Made by a program: the position numbers and the translations under genes
DNA from: Ruminococcus sp.
GTDB lineage: Bacteria; Bacillota; Clostridia; Oscillospirales; Ruminococcaceae
DNA: 41,222 nucleotides
Direction: 5' to 3'
Assembly (NCBI GenBank): GCA_017471405.1
Contig: JAFUTK010000012.1
Location: 1 to 41,222 of the forward strand
Notes under the pieces: generated by a model
The model's database searches: none
Seen by the model: the letters and a program-made list of their open reading frames with translations, nothing else
What the model was told of the DNA's origin: nothing
In this document: positions 1 to 7,165 of the stretch, one piece after another
Position numbering within the stretch: the first letter of the stretch is position 1
How the letters are laid out: every line of letters begins with the position of its first letter

Positions 1-336
1 CGCTATATCCGCATCGAACTTTCCGGAGTTGAGTGCGGAGAGCAGCTCGGTGGAGGTTTGTCCGTCCACCGCCACGTTTTTCAGGTTAAAGCCGCAGTCG
101 GCGGGGAGCTCGGCTTCGTAGCGCTTCTTTAATATATTTGCATAGCTTTCGCAGTTTTCCTTGCTCTGATCGTAGCCCTCCAGCGCAAAGCCGGTAGCGA
201 TGGAATCTCCCATCACCAGCATACTAGGGGGAACGCCTACCTCCTCCTCCACATAAGCGGTCTCGGCAAAGGCGGTCACCGAAATGCCCAGCATCAGGGC
301 AGCCGCGGCGACGGCGGATATCAGCCGTTTAAGCAT
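1..336 (-). CDS. Secreted SGNH/GDSL-type hydrolase, C-terminus cut off by window edge
   Basis: The visible 112 residues start with a signal peptide (positive MLKR, a hydrophobic Ala/Leu stretch to about residue 24, then AFA before the mature chain). At about residues 43-48 is a GDSIATGF block. This matches block I of SGNH/GDSL hydrolases, in which the Ser is the nucleophile. A later stretch, NVAVDGQTSTELL, resembles block II with its conserved Gly. The Asn and Asp-His blocks would lie outside the window, so the catalytic set cannot be checked. The start ATG (336-334) has GGAGGTG a few bases upstream. A promoter on the same strand lies at 709-737, and between it and the gene sits the inverted-repeat element at 391-683, so the leader may be long and folded. 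The likely role is an exported esterase or lipase-like enzyme; the substrate is unknown. Confidence 0.75.
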   Translation of the reverse strand, partial: MLKRLISAVAAAALMLGISVTAFAETAYVEEEVGVPPSMLVMGDSIATGFALEGYDQSKENCESYANILKKRYEAELPADCGFNLKNVAVDGQTSTELLSALNSGKFDADIA

Positions 337-390
337 AGCAGCACCTCCGTTTAATAGATATCACTGTTTTACTTGCAAGAAGTGTTTCAC

Positions 391-683
391 GATAAATCAG
401 AATTTGCGGGGCACGCCCCCGCGGGCGAATTCGCGTTACGCTCCTTCGTCGCTTTCAATTGAGCGGGCGACGTACTTTGGCACCCGCGATTGTGACCTTT
501 GTTAGTGTGAAGAACTGAAAATGCGCCGCACATCACACCTTGTGGAATGCGAGCACCTGCGGCCACAGCACGAACAAACTCCGGTCGCGGTGCGCAGACT
601 ACACTCCCGTACACACCCAAGCGACCAACGGGAGCGTAGCGTGAATTCGCCGCGGGGGCGTGCCCCGCAAATTCTGATTTATC
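391..683. repeat. 293-bp MITE-like element with long terminal inverted repeats
   Basis: The ends are inverted copies: 391-413 and 661-683 are perfect 23-bp complements. The similarity runs on to about 53 bp (391-443 against 631-683) with two mismatches and one single-base gap. There is no open frame with a ribosome site inside, so it cannot move itself. A second copy begins at 41086 and runs to the window end, matching 135 of 137 bases. I see no clear target-site duplication. If transcribed, the ends would form a very stable long hairpin. Could be a miniature transposon or another dispersed palindromic element. Confidence 0.85.
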
Positions 684-708
684 ATACCGGCAAAAAAGGA
701 CCTGTTAT

Positions 709-737
709 ATTATAGCACACCCCGCTGCGTTTTACAA
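709..737 (-). promoter_or_regulatory. Sigma-A promoter reading toward the SGNH hydrolase gene
   Basis: On the minus strand the -35 is TTGTAA (737-732) and the -10 is TATAAT (714-709), with a 17-bp spacer. It lies just downstream of comF and points to the SGNH gene at 336. Predicted start is near 702, so the transcript leader would contain the entire 391-683 repeat. Confidence 0.6.
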
Positions 738-758
738 CACCGCAGCTGAAAATATTTG

Positions 759-1415
759 TCATTTTTCCTTCACAGTCCTGCAAAGGGTCACAGCGATGAT
801 GTCTGAGGCTCCCATCGAGAGCAGCCTCCCGGCACATTCCGATAGGGTGGCGCCGGTGGTGTGGATATCGTCTGCCAGCAGGAGCTTTTTGCCGGTGATG
901 TCAGAGTGACCGTCGGCAATGCCGTAAAGGGTCTTTGCAAACTCCGCCCGCTCGGAGGCGGTCTCCAGATCGTGCTGCGCCATACTGGTGGTGCGCCTTG
1001 TCAGCAGTCCGCCGTCATATGGTATCCCCATAAGCTTTGAGAGCTCCTTGGCAATTACCTCCGCCTGATTGTAGCCCCGCTCGTTTGCCTTGCGCTTAGC
1101 CATAGGAACGCAGGTGATGAGGTCCGCTCCGCAGCCCTTCAGCTTTTCCGCCAGCAGGGGAGCGGTGTAGACAGCAAAGCTTATCCCCCAGCCGTCCTTG
1201 AGGGCATAAATGCCCTGCTTTGCGGCACCGTCATATTTAAAGGCACTCACCGCCGCGGAGCAGCCCGCCGGCGGCACCTCATTGGAGTTGTCCACCGGCT
1301 CAAGAGCCCTTTCACATTCCTCGCAGAGCAGCTTGTCCCATTTTATGAAGCCCTCGCAGCAGGGGCAGCGGGTGGGCATAAATATATCAAGGATAAAGTC
1401 CCGGGCCTTGCTCAA
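759..1415 (-). CDS. comF: ComF family phosphoribosyltransferase-like protein
   Basis: The protein is about 218 residues, a usual length for ComF/ComFC. An N-terminal four-cysteine zinc ribbon (CPCC then CEEC) is followed by a PRTase-like domain. This carries the CVPMAKRKANERGYNQAE stretch and the PRPP loop LLLADDIHTTGAT, both typical of the family. ComF proteins are linked to DNA uptake in competent Firmicutes, but their biochemical reaction is not settled. I chose the TTG at 1415 because GAGGTGA lies 5 nt before it. A GTG three codons earlier (1424) is one base after the uvrC stop but has no good ribosome site. The gene is therefore probably translated by coupling to uvrC, from the same promoter at 3306-3334. 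A hairpin lies just after the stop, without a clear U-run. Confidence 0.85.
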   Translation of the reverse strand: MSKARDFILDIFMPTRCPCCEGFIKWDKLLCEECERALEPVDNSNEVPPAGCSAAVSAFKYDGAAKQGIYALKDGWGISFAVYTAPLLAEKLKGCGADLITCVPMAKRKANERGYNQAEVIAKELSKLMGIPYDGGLLTRRTTSMAQHDLETASERAEFAKTLYGIADGHSDITGKKLLLADDIHTTGATLSECAGRLLSMGASDIIAVTLCRTVKEK

Positions 1416-1425
1416 AGGGCTCACC

Positions 1426-3267
1426 TCACATTGAATGTATCATCTCATAAAGCTGCTGCGCCGTTTCGAGGCTGACCCCTGCAACGGACGCCAGCTCCGC
1501 CGCGGTCGCCTCCCGCAGCTTGTCCTTGGTCTTGTACTCGGTCATTAGCTTGACTGCCTTCTTGGGGCCGATGCCCTTAATCTTGGTCAGCTCAAGCTGA
1601 TAGGAGCTCTTCTTGTGCTTTTTCGCTTGATAGGTTATGGCGTAGCGGTGCACCTCGTCCTGTATCTGTGTCACAAGGTTAAATGCCGCCCGGGAGCGGG
1701 TGAGGCTTATCTCTCCGCCGCCGGTGGCGACGGCGCGGGTGCGGTGCTTGGAGTCCTTCACCAGACCGTATATCGGCACATCTATCCCCATAGCCCTCAC
1801 CAGTGGAGTGATGACGTTGACGTGTCCCTGTCCGCCGTCCAGAAAGATAAGGTCGGGCAGGGTGGAGAAGCCCTCGTCGGTCTTTTCAAAGTAGTTGCGG
1901 AAGCGCCTTTCCAAAACCTCCGCCATGCAGGCGTAGTCGTTTTGGTCGGCAACGGTCTTTATGGAGAAACGCTTGTAGAACTTCCGGCAGGGGCGTCCGT
2001 TCTCATATACCACCATTCCCGCCACCATATCGCTAGAGGCCAGGTTCGATATATCGTAGCACTCGATGAACCGGGGAGGCTTGGGAAGTCCCAGCGCCTT
2101 TGTCAGCTCCTCTAAGGCAACTATCTCCTTTCCGGTGCGCCCCACCTTTATGGAAAGATACTCGGAGGCGTTGCTCTTGGCAAGGGTCGTCAGCCGCAGC
2201 AGATGGCCCCGCTGGGGGGTGGAGATGTGAACGGCGTGGCCGCTCTTGTCCCGCAGCCACTGCTCCAGCAGCTCGCGGTTCTCTATCTCTTCATCAAGCA
2301 GTATCTCCTTGGGGACGAATTCCCGGACGGAGTAGAACCCTGTGAGGAAGCTCTCCCGCATCTCCGACTGATCCTCCTTCTCTCCAAGGAAGAAATCCGC
2401 CTTGTCGAACAGCCGCCCGCCCCGGTACATAATGACGCTGGCGCAGGCCTTCTCGCTGTTCTGGGAGATGGCGATGATGTCCGAATCCTTCATGGAGTCG
2501 TCGATTATCTTCTGGTCGTCGGCGGCCTTTTTGATGGCGGCAATGCGATCCCGCAGACGGGCAGCCAGCTCGAAATCCAGCTCCTCGGCGGCGGCATTCA
2601 TCTGCTCGGTGAGCCGCTCCACGGAGAGCTGCGAGCCCCCTTTGATATAGTCCACCGCCTGACGGACGGTCTCGTTGTATTCCTCCTGCGAGAACTGCCC
2701 GGTGCAGACGCCCATGCATTTCTTGATGTGGTGATTGAGGCAGGGACGCTCCTTGCGGAAATCCTGAGGAAAGCGGCGCTGGCAGGTGGGCAGCTGGAAC
2801 ACCCGGTTAGCCTCCTCCACCGCCTGCTTCACTGCGTAGGAGCTGGTGTAGGGGCCGATGTACTGCGCCCCGTCGTCTTCTTTTTGGAGCACCGCCTGCA
2901 AGCGGGGATAGGGCTCCTTTGTCACGCGGATATAGCTGTAGCCCTTGTCGTCCTTCAGCAGGATATTGTATTTCGGGGTGTACTGCTTTATCAGCGAACA
3001 TTCCAGCACCAGCGCCTCGAACTCGCTGTCGGTGACGATGAAATCGTAGTCGTAAACGTGGGAGACCATTCTCCACACCTTTGGCAGATGGTCCTGCCAG
3101 GGGCGGAAATAGGAGCTGACGCGGTTGCGAAGGTTCTTTGCCTTGCCGATGTAGATTATCTTCTTTGAGGCGTCCTTCATTATATAGCATCCCGGGGAAG
3201 TGGTCAGCTTGCCGGTCTTGTCCCGCAGGTAGGGCAGGCGGGGGTTTTCCTTTTCGGTTATGGTCAC
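1426..3267 (-). CDS. uvrC: Excinuclease ABC subunit C
   Basis: UvrC makes both incisions in nucleotide excision repair after UvrAB loads at damaged DNA. Its 613 residues are typical. The GIY-YIG nuclease domain is near residues 25-100 (PGCYIM, IYIGKAKNLRNRV, then ECSLIKQYTPKYNILLKDDKGY). A UVR motif for UvrB contact is near 210-245. The RNase H-like second nuclease core begins at FIECYDISN, and paired helix-hairpin-helix motifs (KIKGIGPKKA, AGVSLETA) form the C-terminus. The GTG start has GAGGTGAG four to five bases upstream. It is the first gene of a uvrC-comF unit. I see no obvious SOS box in its promoter, although lexA is present at 14493. Confidence 0.97.
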   Translation of the reverse strand: MTITEKENPRLPYLRDKTGKLTTSPGCYIMKDASKKIIYIGKAKNLRNRVSSYFRPWQDHLPKVWRMVSHVYDYDFIVTDSEFEALVLECSLIKQYTPKYNILLKDDKGYSYIRVTKEPYPRLQAVLQKEDDGAQYIGPYTSSYAVKQAVEEANRVFQLPTCQRRFPQDFRKERPCLNHHIKKCMGVCTGQFSQEEYNETVRQAVDYIKGGSQLSVERLTEQMNAAAEELDFELAARLRDRIAAIKKAADDQKIIDDSMKDSDIIAISQNSEKACASVIMYRGGRLFDKADFFLGEKEDQSEMRESFLTGFYSVREFVPKEILLDEEIENRELLEQWLRDKSGHAVHISTPQRGHLLRLTTLAKSNASEYLSIKVGRTGKEIVALEELTKALGLPKPPRFIECYDISNLASSDMVAGMVVYENGRPCRKFYKRFSIKTVADQNDYACMAEVLERRFRNYFEKTDEGFSTLPDLIFLDGGQGHVNVITPLVRAMGIDVPIYGLVKDSKHRTRAVATGGGEISLTRSRAAFNLVTQIQDEVHRYAITYQAKKHKKSSYQLELTKIKGIGPKKAVKLMTEYKTKDKLREATAAELASVAGVSLETAQQLYEMIHSM

Positions 3268-3305
3268 AGTCTCACCTCGTTTAAACGGACAGTCGTACTC
3301 TTATC

Positions 3306-3334
3306 ATTATAGCATAAATGCGGAGCAATGTCAA
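3306..3334 (-). promoter_or_regulatory. Sigma-A promoter of uvrC-comF
   Basis: Consensus TTGACA (3334-3329), 17-bp spacer, TATAAT (3311-3306) on the minus strand. The leader to the uvrC GTG is about 30 nt. Confidence 0.85.
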
Positions 3335-3404
3335 TTTAAGGCTATCTGCAAACACGGAAATCATTTTTTTAAATATTCTAGTTTTGATTACAGCGCTTAT
3401 CAGG

Positions 3405-3454
3405 CCGAAAGAGGGTATTCCCCCGCCGGCGGCGGGGGGAATACCCTCTTTCGG
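3405..3454. other. Long near-perfect hairpin between divergent promoters
   Basis: Arms of about 23 bp around a GC-rich tip, with one bulged G. It resembles the GGGTATTCC-type terminators elsewhere in the window (23803-23843), but it lies upstream of both flanking genes and has only a three-T tail. Together with the next hairpin it fills the 200 bp between the uvrC and citrate synthase promoters, where I see no gene. Confidence 0.7.
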
Positions 3455-3459
3455 CACTC

Positions 3460-3488
3460 GCAATTTTGCCGCAACGCGGCAAAATTGC
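3460..3488. other. Perfect 13-bp hairpin with AAC triloop
   Basis: GCAATTTTGCCGC (3460-3472) pairs exactly with 3476-3488. It starts six bases after the preceding hairpin, with no T-run on either strand. Function unknown; it could insulate the divergent promoters or be a remnant of a mobile palindrome. Confidence 0.65.
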
Positions 3489-3536
3489 ACAAACAAATGA
3501 TGGAAATTGATTTACCTGATCTGTAATGCAAAAAGC

Positions 3537-3565
3537 TTGACATACCTCCCCGAATGTGATATAAT
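3537..3565 (+). promoter_or_regulatory. Sigma-A promoter of citrate synthase
   Basis: Perfect TTGACA (3537-3542), 17-bp spacer, TATAAT (3560-3565). The leader to the ATG at 3645 is about 70 nt and can form a small hairpin around 3605-3625. Confidence 0.9.
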
Positions 3566-3644
3566 ATAATTTGATATTTTAACGGCAGTGAAGATATTAT
3601 TACTGCGCCGAAGGCTCCGGCGCGACCGAAAGGAAAGATGTGAA

Positions 3645-4991
3645 ATGAATACCTCGGCAAGAGATATGCTCTACAAACAGTTTGTCGAGAACAACTCCAT
3701 AGACCCCAAGCTCTATGACAAGTATGTCGTAAAGAGAGGCCTGCGAAACTCCGACGGAACGGGTGTTATCGCAGGGCTCACCAATATATGCAACGTTCAC
3801 GGCTACGTTATCAGCGAGGGTGAAAAGGCCCCTATCGAGGGCCAGCTCATCTACCGCGGCTATAACATAAACGACATCGTCGCCAGCGCCAAGGCGGAGA
3901 ACCGTTTCGGCTATGAGGAGACGGTCTATCTGCTGCTGCTGGGCGAGCTGCCCACAAGAAGCGAGCTGGCTGCCTTTTCCGAGATAATGGCGGAGAACCG
4001 CGAGCTGCCCCAGAACTTCTTTGAGGATATGATACTTAAGGCTCCCTCGCCGGACATTATGAACGAGATGGCACGTTCTGTGCTGGCGCTCTATTCCTAT
4101 GACGACACCCCCGAGGACCGCTCTCCCGCCAAGGAGATGGCAACGGCGATATCCATAATCTCACGGCTGCCAAACATAATGGTCTCGGCCTATCAGGTGA
4201 AGCAGAGGGTCTATAACAACAAGTCGATGATAATGCACCCCCTCATTCCCTCACACTCCACCGCGGAGATGATACTCTCCGCACTGCGCCCCGACCGCTC
4301 CTTTACCGATGCGGAGGCAAAGCTCTTAGACCTTATGCTGATACTCCACGCAGAGCATGGCGGCGGTAATAACTCCACCTTCTCATGCAGGGTGCTGACC
4401 TCCTCGGGCACAGACCCCTACTCCGCATATTCCGCAGCTATCGGCGCTCTTAAGGGTCCCCGCCACGGCGGCGCCAACGCAAAGGTATCCCAGATGCAGG
4501 AGTGCGTCAAGAGGGGCGTTGCCAACTGGGACGACGAGGAGGAGGTAGCGGAGTTCCTCCGGAAAATTCTCCGCAAGGAGGAGAACGACCACTCCGGCCT
4601 TATCTACGGTATGGGTCACGCGGTATACACCCTCTCCGACCCCAGAGCGGTGCTGCTCAAGGCCAACGCCAAGGAGCTGGCAAAGGGCACCGAGTTCGAG
4701 AAGGAGTTCCGTCTGCTGGAATCCATCGAGAAGCTGACCCCTCAGCTGTTCAAGGAAATAAAGAACGACGACAAGGTAATGTGCGCTAATGTGGATATGT
4801 ATTCCGGTCTCGTTTACCGTATGCTGGGCATACCCTCCGACCTGTTCACCCCGCTGTTCGCCGTATCCCGTATGGCCGGCTGGAGCGCACACCGCTTCGA
4901 GGAGCTTGTCACCGGCAAGCGCATAATCCGTCCCGCTTACAAGGCCATCAAGGGCGACAAGAAATATATCCCCATCGACGAGAGAGGGTAA
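3645..4991 (+). CDS. Citrate synthase
   Basis: It condenses acetyl-CoA with oxaloacetate to citrate. In an anaerobe without a full TCA cycle this usually feeds glutamate synthesis through 2-oxoglutarate. The 448-residue protein has the large-domain HAEHGGGNNS block with the first active-site His, ALKGPRHGGAN, GMGHAVYT with the second catalytic His, and NVDMYSG with the catalytic Asp. The C-terminal FAVSRMAGWSAH block includes the CoA/oxaloacetate-binding Arg. I chose the ATG at 3645. An in-frame GTG at 3588 would add 19 Arg-rich residues, lies very close to the transcription start, and lacks a ribosome site. The gene has its own promoter and is followed by a terminator, so it looks monocistronic. 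Family members include 2-methylcitrate synthases, but no prp genes are nearby. Confidence 0.95.
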   Translation: MNTSARDMLYKQFVENNSIDPKLYDKYVVKRGLRNSDGTGVIAGLTNICNVHGYVISEGEKAPIEGQLIYRGYNINDIVASAKAENRFGYEETVYLLLLGELPTRSELAAFSEIMAENRELPQNFFEDMILKAPSPDIMNEMARSVLALYSYDDTPEDRSPAKEMATAISIISRLPNIMVSAYQVKQRVYNNKSMIMHPLIPSHSTAEMILSALRPDRSFTDAEAKLLDLMLILHAEHGGGNNSTFSCRVLTSSGTDPYSAYSAAIGALKGPRHGGANAKVSQMQECVKRGVANWDDEEEVAEFLRKILRKEENDHSGLIYGMGHAVYTLSDPRAVLLKANAKELAKGTEFEKEFRLLESIEKLTPQLFKEIKNDDKVMCANVDMYSGLVYRMLGIPSDLFTPLFAVSRMAGWSAHRFEELVTGKRIIRPAYKAIKGDKKYIPIDERG

Positions 4992-5022
4992 AAGCGCAGG
5001 CGCTGGCGCGCCTGCTAAAATT

Positions 5023-5080
5023 AGAATGAAAAATGAATAACGAATAATGAATAATTAAGGGATCGGCTTCGTCGATGATT
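5023..5080 (+). repeat. AT-rich leader plus small hairpin, dispersed-repeat style
   Basis: Tandem AATGAATAA-like words run into AATTAAGG and then a hairpin, ATCG(GCTTCG)TCGAT. The layout matches the start of the repeat at 11361-11408, where AATTATGG precedes a hairpin with a different stem. Probably two members of one intergenic repeat family. Confidence 0.4.
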
Positions 5081-5084
5081 TCCT

Positions 5085-5110
5085 GCGCCCCTTTGGGGGC
5101 GCTTTTCTTT
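5085..5110 (+). terminator. Intrinsic terminator after citrate synthase
   Basis: GCGCCCC pairs with GGGGCGC around a short T/G loop (5085-5102), followed by TTTTCTTTTG. Confidence 0.85.
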
Positions 5111-5170
5111 TGATGATGAATTTTTGATTTGGCAAAATTGCATTTTTTGCAAAAAAATCCCGCCGCCCCC

Positions 5171-5199
5171 TTGAAAAATGCAGGAAAAGGTGCTATAAT
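5171..5199 (+). promoter_or_regulatory. Sigma-A promoter of ilvE
   Basis: TTGAAA (5171-5176), 17-bp spacer, TATAAT (5194-5199). The leader is only about 30 nt, so it has no room for a T-box or attenuator. Confidence 0.85.
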
Positions 5200-5235
5200 A
5201 AAACGTGATAATTTTATTTGAAAGAAGGCTCTTCT

Positions 5236-6303
5236 ATGGACATCAGATTAGAACTTACCAAAACTCCCAAGGCAAAGCCTCAGGACGAGACCAAGCTGGG
5301 CTTCGGTCATATCTTCACAGACCATATGTTTGCGATGAATTATGACACCGGCGAGGGCTGGCACGACGCCCGCATCGTTCCCTACGGCGATATCTCCCTT
5401 TCCCCTGCGGCTATGTGCCTGCACTACGGTCAGGAGATCTTCGAGGGTCTTAAGGCCTACAGACGTGCCAACGGCGAGATCCAGCTGTTCAGACCCGACG
5501 AGAACTACAAGCGTCTGAACAACTCCGCAAGAAGAATGGTCATCCCCGAGATCGACGAGGAGTTTATGATCGAGGCTACCAAGAAGCTGGTAGAGATCGA
5601 GAAGGACTGGGTTCCCCATACTGACGGCGCAGCACTCTATATCCGTCCCTTCATCTTCGCTACCGACCCCTATGTAGGCGTTCGTCCTGCCGATCACTAT
5701 CTGTTCCTCATCATTCTCTCTCCCTCCGGCGCTTACTATTCCACCGGTCTCAACCCTGTTAAGATCTACGTTGAGAACAACTATGTAAGAGCAGTAAGAG
5801 GCGGTACAGGCTTTGCAAAGACCGCTGCCAACTACGCTATCTCCCTGAAGGGTCAGGAGGAGGCTCACGAGCAGGATTACGAGCAGGTGCTCTGGCTGGA
5901 CGGCGTTGAGAGAAAGTACATCGAGGAAGTCGGCTCCATGAACATCTTCTTCGTTATCGACGGCGAGGTAATCACTCCCGAGCTCCAGGGCTCCGTACTT
6001 CCCGGCATTACAAGAAAGTCCGCGCTTGAGGTCTGCAAGGCCAAGGGCATCAAGGCCACCGAGCGCCGCATCACCATTCAGGAGGTTGCCGACGCTTACG
6101 ACAACGGCAAGCTGGACGAGGTATTCGGCACTGGTACTGCCGCAGTTATCTCCCCTGTAGGACACCTCAAGTGGGGCGATAAGATCATGACCATCAACAA
6201 CAACGAGATAGGACCCATCTCTCAGATGCTCTACGATACCATGACCGGTATCCAGTGGGGCAAGATTGAGGACACCTTCGGCTGGACGGTGCCTATCAAG
6301 TAA
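5236..6303 (+). CDS. ilvE: Branched-chain amino acid aminotransferase
   Basis: A PLP enzyme of fold type IV that interconverts Leu, Ile and Val with their 2-oxo acids, using glutamate/2-oxoglutarate. The 355 residues and motif order fit the larger BCAT form related to the eukaryotic enzymes. Seen are YGQEIFEGLKAYRR, the GGTGFAKTAANYAIS block with the candidate Schiff-base Lys, QVLWLDG, and EVGSMNIFF, which corresponds to EVGTMN in that subgroup. The ATG at 5236 follows AAAGAAGG at 5221-5228; an upstream in-frame TTG at 5218 has no ribosome site. The gene stands alone between its own promoter and terminator, away from other ilv/leu genes. Codon choice is strongly biased, which suggests high expression. 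Confidence 0.95.
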   Translation: MDIRLELTKTPKAKPQDETKLGFGHIFTDHMFAMNYDTGEGWHDARIVPYGDISLSPAAMCLHYGQEIFEGLKAYRRANGEIQLFRPDENYKRLNNSARRMVIPEIDEEFMIEATKKLVEIEKDWVPHTDGAALYIRPFIFATDPYVGVRPADHYLFLIILSPSGAYYSTGLNPVKIYVENNYVRAVRGGTGFAKTAANYAISLKGQEEAHEQDYEQVLWLDGVERKYIEEVGSMNIFFVIDGEVITPELQGSVLPGITRKSALEVCKAKGIKATERRITIQEVADAYDNGKLDEVFGTGTAAVISPVGHLKWGDKIMTINNNEIGPISQMLYDTMTGIQWGKIEDTFGWTVPIK

Positions 6304-6319
6304 TAAGCTAAAATGTGCG

Positions 6320-6350
6320 ATACCCCTCCCACCCGGAGGGGTATTTTTTT
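6320..6350 (+). terminator. Intrinsic terminator after ilvE
   Basis: A perfect 10-bp stem, ATACCCCTCC with its complement (6320-6344), is followed by a run of T residues. It lies 17 bp past the stop codon. Confidence 0.9.
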
Positions 6351-6351
6351 G

Positions 6352-6380
6352 TTGCAAACGGCCGGAAAGTGTGGTATCAT
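6352..6380 (+). promoter_or_regulatory. Probable promoter of the response regulator-kinase pair
   Basis: TTGCAA (6352-6357), 17-bp spacer, TATCAT (6375-6380). It directly follows the ilvE terminator and gives a leader of about 100 nt. Confidence 0.55.
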
Positions 6381-6433
6381 TACTATATTGCAGATATTAT
6401 TTCGGCGGAAAATGTATCTATACTTTTTCCGCA

Positions 6434-6464
6434 TTTCCCCGAGCCGCCGAAGGCGGCGAGGGCA
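6434..6464 (+). repeat. Short palindromic repeat in the leader of the response regulator gene
   Basis: The unit contains a GCCGCC/GGCGGC hairpin flanked by CCCCGA on one side and CGAGGG on the other. It recurs almost unchanged at 18279-18310. Here it ends 12 bases before the AGGAG ribosome site, so it could affect translation. Confidence 0.65.
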
Positions 6465-6488
6465 TCAAAAGAAATAGGAGTGACCGCA

Positions 6489-7160
6489 TTGTATAAGATA
6501 TTCATAACCGAGGACGACAGGGCGCTGGCGGAGGCACTGTGCCGCACGCTCTCTGCCTGGGGGTATGAGGTGAAGGCCGCGGAGCGGTTTGAAAATATAG
6601 TTCCCGAGTTCAGAGAGTTCGAGCCCCATCTGGTGCTGATGGACGTCTCCCTGCCCTTCTGCGACGGCTTTCACTGGTGCGCCGAGATAAGGAAGATATC
6701 CAAGGTGCCTATTGTGTTCCTCTCCTCCGCGGCGGACGATATGAACATAGTCATGGCTATGAACATGGGCGGCGACGATTTCATCGCCAAGCCGGTGGAC
6801 CCTAAGGTGCTGACCGCGAAGATAGGCGCAGTGCTGCGCCGCTGCTATGATATGGCGGAGGTCACGTCCCTCTCCCATAAGGGGGTCACTCTCGACCTTG
6901 CCGGCACTGCTGTTTCATATCAGGAGAAAACCGCCGAGCTCACCAAAAACGAGCTGAAAATTCTGGAGCTGCTGATGGAGAACAAGGGCAAGACCGTCAG
7001 CCGGGACGCTTTGATGGTAAAGCTCTGGCAGATGGACTGCTACGTTGAGGAGAACACCCTGACGGTGAACATCACCCGCCTGCGCAGAAAGCTTTCTGAG
7101 CTGGGCATTACCGACTTCATAAAGACCCGCGTGGGAATGGGCTACATCATCGAGGAGTGA
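6489..7160 (+). CDS. Response regulator, OmpR/PhoB type, of a Bce-like module
   Basis: Cytoplasmic transcription factor of 223 residues. The receiver domain (1-115) has the acidic pair ED at 8-9, phospho-acceptor Asp52 in LMDVSLPFCDG, and Lys101 in DDFIAKPVDP. A winged-helix domain (about 130-223) ends in NTLTVNITRLRRKL and TRVGMGYII, as in BceR-like regulators. The TTG start at 6489 has AGGAG eight bases upstream. An in-frame GTG at 6480 overlaps the ribosome site and is rejected. The kinase gene follows within 6 bp. The neighbouring ABC transporter genes are the likely targets, through the direct repeat at 8162-8181. I know of Bce-type modules as responding to cell-wall-active peptides; the ligand here is unknown. 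Confidence 0.92.
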   Translation: MYKIFITEDDRALAEALCRTLSAWGYEVKAAERFENIVPEFREFEPHLVLMDVSLPFCDGFHWCAEIRKISKVPIVFLSSAADDMNIVMAMNMGGDDFIAKPVDPKVLTAKIGAVLRRCYDMAEVTSLSHKGVTLDLAGTAVSYQEKTAELTKNELKILELLMENKGKTVSRDALMVKLWQMDCYVEENTLTVNITRLRRKLSELGITDFIKTRVGMGYIIEE

Positions 7161-7165
7161 GGGGA

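Noticed and set aside
2203-3168. 321-residue plus-strand open frame opposite uvrC
   Set aside because: A shadow of uvrC created by GC-rich codons. It has no ribosome site or known motifs, and uvrC is certain.
5218-5235. T-box or amino-acid attenuator before ilvE
   Set aside because: The predicted leader is only about 30 nt and has no T-box sequence or antiterminator.
5248-6357. 369-residue minus-strand open frame opposite ilvE
   Set aside because: Low-complexity shadow frame; it would include the terminator and lacks a ribosome site.
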